From the NCBI GenBank assembly GCA_018242525.1, contig JAFEBS010000059.1, positions 3,949 to 67,948 on the forward strand: a stretch of DNA of 64,000 bases, in the 5' to 3' direction. Made by a program: the position numbers and the translations under genes. Every line of letters begins with the position of its first letter. Within the stretch, counting starts at the first letter, position 1. This document shows, one piece after another, positions 46,498 through 55,300 of the stretch. Under the pieces are notes generated by a model that had not been told where the DNA came from, did not search any database, and saw only the letters and a list, made by a program, of their open reading frames with translations. This stretch comes from Planctomycetota bacterium (GTDB lineage Bacteria > Planctomycetota > Planctomycetia > Planctomycetales > Planctomycetaceae).

Positions 46498-47279
46498 AAT
46501 CAAAGGGCAGGACTTTTTGATTTTCGTTCGAGCAGATGATATGGTGTCGAGATGCCGCGTCCTCCCCGAGCCGATGAAGCTGGCGGGCTGTATCATGCCC
46601 TCAACCGGGGGAACTCACGCGCCGAGATTTTTCATAAGGACGCTGACTTTGAGGCGTTTGAGCGAATCCTGAGTGAGGGCCTGCAACTGTACGATGTGCA
46701 ACTGTTTTCGTATCAGTTGATGCCGAACCACTGGCACCTGGTCTTGCGGCCGAATCAAACCGGGGAAATGAGTCGTTTTCTGCGGTGGGTCACGGCCACG
46801 CACACGATGCGTTATCACGCTCATTACCACACCTCGGGCGAAGGCCATGTTTACCAGGGGAGATTCAAAAGCTTCGCAATTCAGGATGACGACCACTTTT
46901 TAACGGTTTGCCGCTACGTGGAACGCAATGCGTGCCGCGCCGAGCTCGTGGCCCGTGCCGAGGACTGGCGTTGGGGATCCCTGTGGCGCTGGTTGCAACC
47001 CACCGAGCCCGCTCCGTCCCGATTGTCTCCCTGGCCAATTCCTCGCCGGTCGAATTGGATCGAACGTGTCAATGAGCCACTGACCGACAAGGAGTTGGCA
47101 GCAATCCGCCGCTGCGCTCAACGAGGTGCTCCCCATGGAGACTCGACATGGATCGAATCAACCGTGGAGCGGCTTGGCTTGGAATCAACGTTACGTCCCC
47201 GCGGACGGCCCCAAATTCGACCCGTTCCGCCCACAAATGGTCGTGCCGCCGAAAACAAAGAGTCCTGACCCCTGTGATT
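46498..47279 (+). mobile_element. RAYT element bounded by inverted repeats
   Basis: Left end 46498-46524 carries AATCAAAGGGCAGGACT followed by TTTTGATTTT. Right end 47252-47279 carries AAAACAAAGAGTCCTGACCC followed by CTGTGATT, which is its reverse complement with a few mismatches and one or two inserted bases. The intact transposase gene fills the space, and its stop codon lies inside the right repeat. The left end abuts the ACR3 remnant, and the right end supplies the first base of the stop codon of the convergent hypothetical gene. No target-site duplication is evident, as expected for this enzyme class. Confidence 0.7.
46552..47268 (+). CDS. REP-associated tyrosine transposase (RAYT, Y1_Tnp/HUH family)
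   Basis: A 238-residue single-strand-nucleating transposase of the IS200/IS605-like Y1 superfamily. It begins MPRPPRADEAGGLYHALNRG. The HUH metal motif is MPNHWHLVLRP, and the middle shows FLRWVTATHTMRYHAHYH and HVYQGRFKSF. The catalytic Tyr is in TVCRYVERNACRAELV. The C-terminal region has WIERVNEPLT and AAIRRCAQRGAPHGD, as in RAYTs that mobilise REP palindromes. The reading frame is intact from ATG to TGA. No clear Shine-Dalgarno precedes it, as is usual for weakly expressed transposases. The flanking inverted repeats are the likely substrate. A decayed relative is at 44083-44256. Confidence 0.92.
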   Translation: MPRPPRADEAGGLYHALNRGNSRAEIFHKDADFEAFERILSEGLQLYDVQLFSYQLMPNHWHLVLRPNQTGEMSRFLRWVTATHTMRYHAHYHTSGEGHVYQGRFKSFAIQDDDHFLTVCRYVERNACRAELVARAEDWRWGSLWRWLQPTEPAPSRLSPWPIPRRSNWIERVNEPLTDKELAAIRRCAQRGAPHGDSTWIESTVERLGLESTLRPRGRPQIRPVPPTNGRAAENKES

Positions 47280-48583
47280 CACTTGTTGATTCCTTTCTCG
47301 GCGGCTTGCCGTCGGATGCGAAGTCGGCGCTTTGCGGCGATTGACAGGCAGAGGATCAAGACAATTATCGCGTTAATCGCCAAAACATATGTACCGCGGC
47401 CCCTCGATTGCGGAGCAGAGATCGGTATCCGTTGCGATTGTCGCTTAAAGTTACTGTCCTTTTCACGCAGCAACGGAAGCAGTTCTCGGACGTCGCTGCA
47501 TGGATTCTCTGTTTTAAGTGCGACCAGCTTGCGAGCGGCATGCGCTGCTCCTTCCTCCTTTGGTGCCAGGTCACCTGCGTACCACACGGTCGTTCCGGCA
47601 GGCACTGGTAACGCGTAGTCGTCGCTGAATATCTCACGATTAATACGGGCGCTTTGTGTGAAGAACATTTCGGCCTTTGCTAATTTTCCTTTATAGAAGA
47701 CTGCGTTAACGCTTGCCCTTGGGAACAAAACACCAGGCGCGGTTTCGTCCATCTCCTCGAAGCCATGCGCAAAGTATTCCTGAACAAGCTCACCACTAGT
47801 TGTGCGGCATTCAGTCAAACATCCGGTAAGCTTGCTCAGGTTGCACTCGACATTCTCGGAACCGACAGTGTATTTGATCGTCAAGTAGTCGTCGGCGTCG
47901 GCGATAAGGATTGCTTCATTGGAGGCGTCGACCGTCTTCCTCAATGACGAAATCTGAAAATGTCCCCACTTCGACGGCATCTCGTAGGCAGTGACTTGGT
48001 GCGACGATTCGATGTATGACCATTCTGCTTTGCCATCGCAAACCGACGAAACGGAAACGTCGGCAAAGGATGTAAATGTATTCTTGTATTTTCCCGGTTC
48101 CCACACGATCCTCGCGCGATTCCACATGCCCTTCATCATTTGTGAAGTTACACCCATATCTTGACTCAGCGAAACCAAAGCGTCCGGATCCTTCGCCTCT
48201 GTCCATTTCTCGGCAAGTTTCAGCAGCAATTGGCGAGCCTGCTTCGATTCGAGATCATGCCCCCCGGCCGCAACGATGCTAGCCGGGTCCAAATACCAAA
48301 AGAGGAATAGTTCAGAGTCAAGAGAAATGACTTCATTGGCCGCCTTCTGATGAAGACGGGCGAGGAGCGGCTCAAGTGAAGTTGCTTGATTAGACGGGCC
48401 CTGCTGTGCATAACCAACACGAACGCCTGCAAAGAAGAATTCCGCACACGCGGCTACCACGAGAGCCGTTCTAAAGTTTTGACAACTGGTCGCCACTCGC
48501 AACCGGAGTACCGGTCCGCGCGCTTGTTGATGGAGTCGTCGAGTATGCGTGGCGAATCGAATTGCGTTGAAAAGCTTCTGCAT
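47279..48583 (-). CDS. Hypothetical protein with export signal and C-terminal membrane anchor
   Basis: A 434-residue protein I do not recognise. The start has a good site (AGGAG about 9 bases upstream). A long basic n-region precedes a hydrophobic stretch (ALVVAACAEFFFAGVRVGYA), which looks like an export signal. The body (PDALVSLSQDMGVTSQMMKG, WSYIESSHQVTAYEMPSKWG, YFAHGFEEMDETAPG) is mixed alpha/beta. A C-terminal TM helix (TYVLAINAIIVLILCLSIAA) is followed by a basic tail (KRRLRIRRQAAEKG), i.e. a tail anchor with cytoplasmic positive charges. The stop codon begins at the last base of the RAYT right-hand inverted repeat, so the original C-terminus may have been cut or replaced by the insertion. 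Confidence 0.6.
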   Translation of the reverse strand: MQKLFNAIRFATHTRRLHQQARGPVLRLRVATSCQNFRTALVVAACAEFFFAGVRVGYAQQGPSNQATSLEPLLARLHQKAANEVISLDSELFLFWYLDPASIVAAGGHDLESKQARQLLLKLAEKWTEAKDPDALVSLSQDMGVTSQMMKGMWNRARIVWEPGKYKNTFTSFADVSVSSVCDGKAEWSYIESSHQVTAYEMPSKWGHFQISSLRKTVDASNEAILIADADDYLTIKYTVGSENVECNLSKLTGCLTECRTTSGELVQEYFAHGFEEMDETAPGVLFPRASVNAVFYKGKLAKAEMFFTQSARINREIFSDDYALPVPAGTTVWYAGDLAPKEEGAAHAARKLVALKTENPCSDVRELLPLLREKDSNFKRQSQRIPISAPQSRGRGTYVLAINAIIVLILCLSIAAKRRLRIRRQAAEKGINK

Positions 48584-49536
48584 GGGAATGGCTCCTGGTT
48601 AAGGACTTGGCTCCGTGCTCTGCTCTTAATGACCCACTGCTCCAAGTCGATCGGGATGCACCCAGTGTCTGATGAATGGCGATTCCCTTTTTTGGGCAGC
48701 ACAGGCGGATTGACCCGGTAGAGTTCAAAACGTCCGAACTGCCAGTGGCTGATGCCGCTCGCCAGGAATGCCGGTTCAAGGTTTGTCGGACTGTGTTGCG
48801 TAGCCGAGTAGCCCTGCTTGCGAAGTGAGCAATACCAGCACCGCGACCGTCTGCTCAGGAGCACTCAGCAGCCAGTCGCCCGCACTGTTCCAGATTCGAT
48901 CAAGCTGTGTGAGTGGCAAAAACATGCGCATGGCCCACATGGATGAGTGAATCGCTGCGAAATCACGGCTGTATTAAAATGGCGTGCGGAAGTGTGCTTG
49001 TCAATCTCTGTTCGGGAAAACTCAACTACCGGGAGCTGTGCATCGGTATTCTGTAGGCGTGATCAAGATGCACGTGCTTGTGGGGTGGATGGATTGGAAA
49101 GATGCGCAGTTCATTTTAGTGACATGGCGGCCTTGCAAAAGCGCAGTATTCTGGCGTGCCGCGTTGCCCCCCCCGCAATTGCCTTGGTGGAATGTGTTTC
49201 CACGTTCTCAATCGAGATGTGGCGAACAGGAAAGAGATCAGGAAAAGATTTCAGGATCCGTTGACGGGAAAGTTGATCGAATGGCTGCACTGACGAGTTG
49301 CATGAACAGGTCCCAGGCACGTCCCAGGCAACATTGCGTTGAAACGAATTCAGCAACGCTGACCCGGCCGGATCTCGATCCGTGAGGTTGGATTTAGGAA
49401 CCACATCGATGCTCAACGCGTTCCCGGTATTGCGGCCAATGGCGGGTCTGGTCATGCTGGCGCTGGCACTGTTTCTGGCGGGTGTGTGGGTGAAGACCCT
49501 ACGTTTCCAGCATCGACTGGCATTTTGCGCGTTCAA
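48584..49536. other. 953-bp interval without a supportable gene
   Basis: Open frames up to about 140 codons are present on both strands, but none shows a domain, a start site or protein-like composition that I trust. A start at 49409 (plus strand) encodes a hydrophobic stretch (GLVMLALALFLAGVWVK) but runs antisense into the end of acr3. It may be a gene remnant. No repeat of the families listed elsewhere was found here. Confidence 0.4.
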
Positions 49537-50592
49537 TTATCCTGGTGCGCTGGCAAAACATCGACGTTTCAGGAAAAACGCCACATTGACCAGTCCGATC
49601 AGGACGGGAACCTCCACCAGTGGGCCGATCACGGCTGCGAACGCGGCTGGCGAATTGATCCCGAATACTGCGACGGCCACTGCGATCGCCAGTTCGAAAT
49701 TGTTGCTGGCTGCTGTGAAGGCGATTGTCGCGGTTTGGGAGTAGTCGGCTCCGATCAGCCAGCCCATCCAGAAGCTGACCAGGAACATCACGACGAAGTA
49801 AATCAGCAACGGCAGGGCGATCCGCAGGACGTCCAGCGGGATCTGGACGATCAGATTTCCCTTCAGGCTGAACATCACCACGATCGTGAACAGCAGCGCC
49901 ACCAGGGTGAGCGGGCTGATCCTGGGGATGAATTTCTGTTCGTACCAGTCGCGTCCGGCCAGACGCAGCAGGACAAAGCGAGTGACGATGCCGGCCAGGA
50001 ACGGAATACCGAGATAGATGAACACACTCGTTGCAATCTCGCCGATGCTGATGGCGACGGTACTGCCCGTCAATCCAAACAGCGGCGGCAGCAGTGTGAT
50101 GAAGACCCAGGCGTACAGGCTGTAGAACAGGACCTGGAAGACGCTGTTGAACGCGACCAGCCCCGCGGCGTATTCGCGATCTCCGTCCGCCAGTTCGTTC
50201 CAGACGATCACCATGGCGATGCAGCGCGCCAGGCCGATCATGATCAGGCCGGTCATGTAGCCGGGGTGGTCGTGCAGGAACATGATCGCCAGGCCGAACA
50301 TCAGCACCGGGCCAATCAGCCAGTTTTGCACGAGTGACAGGGCCAGGATCTTCCAGTTGCGAAAGACCCGACCGAGTTCTTCGTAGCGGACCTTGGCCAG
50401 CGGCGGGTACATCATCAGGATCAGGCCGATGGCGATTGGAACATTGGTCGTCCCCCAGTTCAACGAGTTGATGACGTTGTCGAAACCCGGGATGGAATAC
50501 CCGGCCGCGACCCCGATCAGCATCGCCGCGAAGATCCAGACTGTCAGGTAGCGGTCCAGAAAGGACAGTTGTTTGCGGCAGGGTGATGCCAT
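49537..50592 (-). CDS. acr3: ACR3-type arsenite efflux permease
   Basis: A 351-residue membrane protein with about 10 TM segments, of the ACR3/ArsB(III) family that exports arsenite using the proton gradient. Key features: YLTVWIFAAMLIGVAAGY at the first helix, IGLILMMYPPLAKV, the conserved Cys in MIGLARCIAMVIVWNELADG, and VALLFTIVVMFSLKGNLI. The helix TIAFTAASNNFELAIAVAV holds the conserved Glu region. The ATG at 50592 begins MASPCRKQLSFLDRY; the in-frame upstream start would add 17 residues. It follows arsC by 51 bp in the same direction and completes a three-gene arsenic-resistance locus with arsR. A remnant of another ACR3 gene lies at 46430-46495. Confidence 0.95.
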   Translation of the reverse strand: MASPCRKQLSFLDRYLTVWIFAAMLIGVAAGYSIPGFDNVINSLNWGTTNVPIAIGLILMMYPPLAKVRYEELGRVFRNWKILALSLVQNWLIGPVLMFGLAIMFLHDHPGYMTGLIMIGLARCIAMVIVWNELADGDREYAAGLVAFNSVFQVLFYSLYAWVFITLLPPLFGLTGSTVAISIGEIATSVFIYLGIPFLAGIVTRFVLLRLAGRDWYEQKFIPRISPLTLVALLFTIVVMFSLKGNLIVQIPLDVLRIALPLLIYFVVMFLVSFWMGWLIGADYSQTATIAFTAASNNFELAIAVAVAVFGINSPAAFAAVIGPLVEVPVLIGLVNVAFFLKRRCFASAPG

Positions 50593-50643
50593 GGAATCGA
50601 GGCCTGGAAGAGATGTCGAGGGAATTAAGAACCGGGGTCTCAC

Positions 50644-51264
50644 TCAGTGGACCTGGGCGAATGCATAGAGCATTTCGCGGGCGATCTGACGGCAGCGTTC
50701 GTCGTACGTGGCGGCTTCCACGGCACTGCCATCGGAGACCTTGGGGTCTTCGAACGGGATGGACAGTCGCTGGGTGGAACCATGGACGATCGGGCAGTGC
50801 GCATCGGCATGGGTGCAGGTCATGACCGCACAGTAGCCAGCGGTCGGATTGGGAGCGTCGCTGTAGACTTTGGAAAAGCAAATCAGTGGCTGCCCGGTGC
50901 TGCCGAAATGAACTTCATGTCGCGGATTCGATTCGTTCGGTGAGATGACTTCCAGTCCGGCCCTGCGAAGGGCAGCGATTGCCGGAGGAGCGAAGGCCGT
51001 CGCTTCGGTACCGCCCGAGAAGGTTTCGACTCCCATGACTTTGAAGCGGACGGCCGCCACGGCGGCCCAGATCTGAGACAGGTGACTGCGACGGGAATTG
51101 TGTGTGCAGATGAAGGTCAAGCGAACCGGTTGATGAGCCCGAAGGCAGTCCTGGACGTAGCTGGTCAATCCGCGCAGCTGCGTCTTTCGCTGCTCCGAAA
51201 TCATTCCGAATTCCACAATACGCTCGTCCACATAGTGGCGAACGGCTGGAAACAACTCTGACAC
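50644..51264 (-). CDS. arsC: Arsenate reductase, low-molecular-weight phosphatase type (ArsC)
   Basis: A 206-residue cytoplasmic enzyme of the LMW protein-tyrosine-phosphatase fold. The P-loop CX5R reads CTHNSRRS (after VRLTFI), and further Cys residues in GYCAVMTCTHADAHCP could provide the redox relay used with thioredoxin. It reduces arsenate to arsenite, which the adjacent ACR3 pump exports. An N-terminal extension of about 48 residues (HYVDERIVEFGMISEQ and onward) precedes the catalytic fold and is longer than in S. aureus ArsC. The gene is divergent from arsR, with 256 bp between them that contain a palindromic element. Confidence 0.92.
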   Translation of the reverse strand: MSELFPAVRHYVDERIVEFGMISEQRKTQLRGLTSYVQDCLRAHQPVRLTFICTHNSRRSHLSQIWAAVAAVRFKVMGVETFSGGTEATAFAPPAIAALRRAGLEVISPNESNPRHEVHFGSTGQPLICFSKVYSDAPNPTAGYCAVMTCTHADAHCPIVHGSTQRLSIPFEDPKVSDGSAVEAATYDERCRQIAREMLYAFAQVH

Positions 51265-51303
51265 GTTGTCCGCTCCCTTCGATTTCTGACATTCATGCTC
51301 AAG

Positions 51304-51401
51304 CAGCCCGTGGTAAAAGGGGTCTGACCCTCTCCGGGCACGCGATCTTCAAGGTGAATCGAGTGCCCTCCAAAGGGTCAGACCCCTTTTACCACGGGCT
51401 G
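51304..51401. repeat. 98-bp palindromic element in the arsC/arsR divergent region
   Basis: The ends CAGCCCGTGGTAAAAGGGG and CCCCTTTTACCACGGGCTG are perfect inverted repeats that continue through TCTGACCC / GGGTCAGA. The centre has TCTTCAAGGTGAATCGAGTG. The element shares the inner arms and most of the centre with 12373-12478. It occupies the space where the arsC promoter would be expected, 40 bp upstream of the arsC start. Confidence 0.8.
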
Positions 51402-51495
51402 ATAGAACGTTCCTCGCTCGGAATTCCGCAGCAGACTGCCCGGTCCGCGGATCGGATTGTACAATCGATCCGGCCTGTGCCATTCGACTGATGAT

Positions 51496-51507
51496 TCGAT
51501 AATTCGA
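51496..51507. promoter_or_regulatory. Possible ArsR operator
   Basis: TCGATAATTCGA, with TCGA half-sites 4 bases apart, lies 13 bp upstream of the arsR start in an AT-rich stretch. ArsR repressors usually bind a dyad overlapping their own promoter. The match is short and unproven. Confidence 0.35.
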
Positions 51508-51520
51508 GAATAATGGAAAT

Positions 51521-51880
51521 ATGCAGGAAACTCAAGCGATCCGGGCTCTCGCAGCACTTGCACATGAATCCCGCCTGCGCGTCTTTCGTCTGCTGTCCAA
51601 GTGTGGCGTCGACGGGATGCCAGCGGGGACGATCGCGGACCAGTTGCAATTGCCCGCCGCCACGTTGTCGTTTCACTTGAAGGAACTGGCCAATGCGGAA
51701 TTGATCCAGGATCGCCGTGAGGGCCGATCGATTTTTTATTCGCTCAACAGTCAGTCGATGTCGTCGTTGATCGGATTTCTGCTGGAGGATTGCTGCGGTG
51801 GTCAGCCGGAATTGTGCGGCCCGGCCGGTCTGGTGGAACTCAAGGTTCCCCGCCGCCGGAAGGCAAAGGGGACTTTGTAA
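51521..51880 (+). CDS. arsR: ArsR/SmtB family metalloregulator
   Basis: A 119-residue winged-helix repressor. It starts QAIRALAALAHESRLRVFRL. The recognition helix region is AATLSFHLKELANAELIQ, and the wing is DRREGRSIFYSLN. A Cys-rich C-terminal segment (LLEDCCGGQPELCGP) could form the As(III) site, resembling the C-terminal Cys triad described for Acidithiobacillus ArsR rather than the classical ELCVCDL site in the DNA-binding helix. Arsenite binding should release DNA and allow expression of arsC-acr3. It is transcribed away from those genes, so a shared control region is expected between 51265 and 51520. Confidence 0.93.
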   Translation: MQETQAIRALAALAHESRLRVFRLLSKCGVDGMPAGTIADQLQLPAATLSFHLKELANAELIQDRREGRSIFYSLNSQSMSSLIGFLLEDCCGGQPELCGPAGLVELKVPRRRKAKGTL

Positions 51881-52055
51881 GACGCCGGACTGGAGTTTTC
51901 ACGAAGATCCAGAAAATCGTGATGAGACCATCACAAAAACCAACCCGATACTCGAATTTGGTTTTCAAATTGGACGCGAGATCTGATATCCCTTGCTCTC
52001 GCTTTTTGAAATTGCGTTACGAAAACCAGTTCGGCTGTTGTGAGTGGTAGAGGTT

Positions 52056-52140
52056 CACCACGAAAGTCACGAAGGTCCACGAAGGGAAGAAAGGAAAATC
52101 TCTTTGTATTCCTTCGTGGACCTTCGTGCCCTTCGTGGTG
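52056..52140. repeat. 30-bp inverted repeat, CCACGAAGG type
   Basis: The left arm 52056-52085 (CACCACGAAAGTCACGAAGG then TCCACGAAGG) and the right arm 52111-52140 pair at 28 of 30 positions around a 25-base loop. Each arm is itself built of CACGAAGG-like units. This kind of repeat is common in planctomycetes and verrucomicrobia. It lies between arsR and the helicase. Confidence 0.75.
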
Positions 52141-52324
52141 CATATGCTGCATTCGATTCCTTTGCTTGCCGCAAAGAATCCTTGGAGTTTCCTGTCGGAC
52201 ATGGCAGGACTCTCTGCAAGAAATGGGACATGGAAAACGCGGACGACACGGAGAGAATTCACGTTCAACGCTGGCAAGTTACCTGGTCGTTTGAAATCGC
52301 AAGCAAAATAGCGCAACTTCAAAA

Positions 52325-52344
52325 CTCGCGCGTCGGGCTGGTGT
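52325..52344 (+). repeat. Dispersed repeat CTCGCGCGTCGGGCT family (copy 4)
   Basis: CTCGCGCGTCGGGCTGGTGT differs from the copy at 88-107 at one position. It lies 33 bp upstream of the helicase start codon. Confidence 0.55.
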
Positions 52345-52376
52345 GCCGAATCCGACTTTCTTGATGACGGATCCCC

Positions 52377-55300
52377 ATGTCCTCCCAAAATGTCATTCTT
52401 GCGAAGATGCTGGACCGGTTGTTTGCCGGATTGGCGAGTGGCCCCAATTTGAATTGTCGGCCTCATTCCAGTCGTCAGCGGGTCGACTGGACTCAATTTG
52501 CGAAGCTGCAGGATCTGGAGCCGGGGGAGGCCCTGCGGCGATTGCTGTCCGGCAAACAGGCGGCCCAGTTGCAGGCGAAGGTGCTCGCTCCGCGGACTGG
52601 CGGGAAATCTTCGAACGGCCGCAAGCGAACGACCGGGACGGCGTCGACGGAACCTTTGAATTCACCGGAAAATGGCGGGACCGAAGTGGAATTGTCGCCC
52701 GCCGAAAAGCAACATCGGGAGCAATGGACCGCTCAACAGACGCTGCTGACCAAGCTGCGGGGGCTGGCGGAAGACGCCCGGGATTATGAGCAGGACACGG
52801 GCGTACATGTTCTGCATGTCGGGTTTCCCCTGCTGAGTCTCCCGCCCGGCGCATCGGGGGCTCTGAAGTCCTCGGTCGGCACTAAGCGATTACTGGCGCC
52901 GATCGCGTTCATTCCGGCCACCCTGGAATTGCGGTCGGGTCTGCAACCCATCGTGATGATCGAAGGCCTGCGGGATGGTGCGGAATTCCTGGTTCCCAAC
53001 GAAGCGTTGTTTGCGTGGCTGGAACGACAGACCGGTCAGTCGATCATGCCCGACAGCGCGGTCGGAGCGAATGCTGTCACGACCGAACTGGCCGAAACAG
53101 ATTCCGAGGCTGGCGAAGCGGTGACCGAGGCCGCCGTTCCGTCTCAGGATCCCTGGGCAGAATTGAACGACCTGGTCCGCCGGGTCACATCGTCGCTCCA
53201 TTTGCCTGCGTGTGCGATCACTCCGGAATCGCTCGATACTCTGTCTTCAGCGCCGCGGGGCGATGCGGACGAGTCGCGTGCGGAAATCGTTCTGGCGGCG
53301 GTCCTGGGTTTGTTCCCCATGAACAACCAAAGTCTGCTGCGTGACATGCAGGCCATGGTCGCCAACCCCACCACGCTTGTCGGCCCGGTGCAGAGTTTCC
53401 TCAGCACAGAAGCCCTGTTGGACGAACCCGCCGAAGAACCGCCCATCGCCAACATCGCGTCGACGGACGCTCACGCCGTCAGTCCGCATCTCCGGACATT
53501 TGAAACCGAGCGTCTGGTGACGATGGCCGACCCGTGTCAGGCCCGCGCGGTGCGACTCGCCCGGGAATGCCAGGGCCTGGTGATTCACGGGCCGCCGGGA
53601 ACCGGCAAGAGTCAGACGATCACCAATATCATCGGGGACCACCTGGCGCGGGGCGAACGCGTGCTGATGGTCTGCGATAAGCGAACGGCACTGGATGTGG
53701 TGGCCCGGCGGCTGGAGCATATCGGGTTGGGCGCGCTCTGTGCCCTGATCCATGATCCGCAGCACGACCAGCGGAACTTGTATCTGCAGGTGCGTGAGCA
53801 GTTGGAGGCTCTGACAAGTACTCCCGTGGGTCAACGTGCGACCGCACAATTGCAGGTTCTGGATCGGCAACTGCAGAAGTCGCACAACACTCTGTCGCAG
53901 GCGTGGTCGCTGGTGATGTCGCCGGATACGGATCGTGGGACATCCTTTCACGAGCGGATGGGCGAATGGCTCGCGACCGCGACGCCGTCCCTGTTGAAGA
54001 TCGCATCCGACCCGTCGCCGCAGGCAACTCCTTCCCGCAAGCGGAAGGGAAAGACGGCGAACGTGCCGGATCGCGAACCGGCCAGCCTGTTTTCGCTGGA
54101 GTCTCATGCCACTGAAGTTCGCGATGTGATCCGGCGCAGCCTGCAGATTCGGTATGCCACCAATCCCTGGACGAAGTGCGTCGGGATCACGTTACCGCAG
54201 TTTCTGCAAACACCCACGGCGCAGATCCGCGACGCCATCGAGTCGATCGCTGAAACGGCAGAATCTGTCGATGCCACTCGCGATGATTCCCAGCCACGGT
54301 TCGTTTTGCCGGACGGGTCGGATGCCGCTGCTGCGTCGCGAGTCAGCTTCCCGGAGCAACAGATCGCCCGCCAGGACCTGGCAACCCGGCTGCGTCGGTG
54401 CCTGCAGGAGGTCCCGGCCGGTATACGTGCTCACTGGGCCAAGGCATCCATTCCGATGGTCGAGCGTGCCAGGGTGCGATTGAACGACATCGACCAGGCC
54501 CGGGCGACGCTCCGGTCGGGGTCGAATGAGCCGGAATTGCAGTTGACGTTTCGTGCCGCGAATCCCACGGTGGCGGAGATCGCATCGCAACTGGGCACCT
54601 TGGAAGCGTATCTGCAATGTTGTCATGCCTGGTATTTCTGGCTTGCCTTTAAATTGCGCGGGGCGGCTCATGCTCTGCTGCAATCGTACGGACTGGCCCC
54701 GGGAAAGACGTCGGCTGAGCGACTGCGAACGTTCTTGACGATGGCCCGCGCGCGAATGGTGGTGGCCGCGGTCCTGGGTGAACTGGCGGACATGGAATCT
54801 GCCGGAGCGCCGGTTCTCGCCGATGAGGCCGTGCTGCCAACCCTGGAACAGCATGAGCAGTTGATTCAATTGAGGCTGGATGTCAACCAGCACCCTGCCC
54901 TGACCCACTTGCAACCGCAGATGCTGACCGCGTTGCTGTCCGAGGACGCTGACTTTCATACCGCGTTGGAAGATTCCGTCGAGCGAGCGGAGGCACTGGA
55001 ATCGTTGCGGCAGGAACTGGTGGAATCCAACTTGTTTCAGAGGGAATGGCAGCAAAGCCTGTTGCAGCGGGCGTGCCTGGGCGAGGCGATTCAGGAAGAC
55101 CTGTGCGCATTGGCCAGCAATGTTGAGACGCTGGGGGAGGTCTTGCGGATCCAGGCATTATTGGAACAGTTGCCGGGCTCATTGCGTGCGATCATTGAAC
55201 GCGTCACCTCGATCGCTGGCGAGACCGATCTTGATGCGGCCCTCAATGCGGTGCGATTTCAGGTTCTGTCCGACGACCTGGATCAGTGGCTGAAATCCAA

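Larger units (their letters stand above)
51881..52376. other. Intergenic region between arsR and the helicase
   Basis: Nearly 500 bp without a supportable gene. It holds a long inverted repeat (52056-52140) and one dispersed repeat copy (52325-52344) just upstream of the helicase start. Open frames here are artefacts of the inverted repeat. The helicase promoter should lie in the last 200 bp. Confidence 0.55.

Noticed and set aside
48984..49385. A 133-codon plus-strand open frame as a gene
   Set aside because: It has no ribosome-binding site, no domain and unusual composition (many Trp, Cys and Arg); nothing supports expression.
49499..50881. A 460-codon minus-strand open frame overlapping acr3 and arsC
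   Set aside because: It runs out of frame with two well-supported genes and consists of Arg/Pro/Gly-rich sequence. It is a composition artefact.
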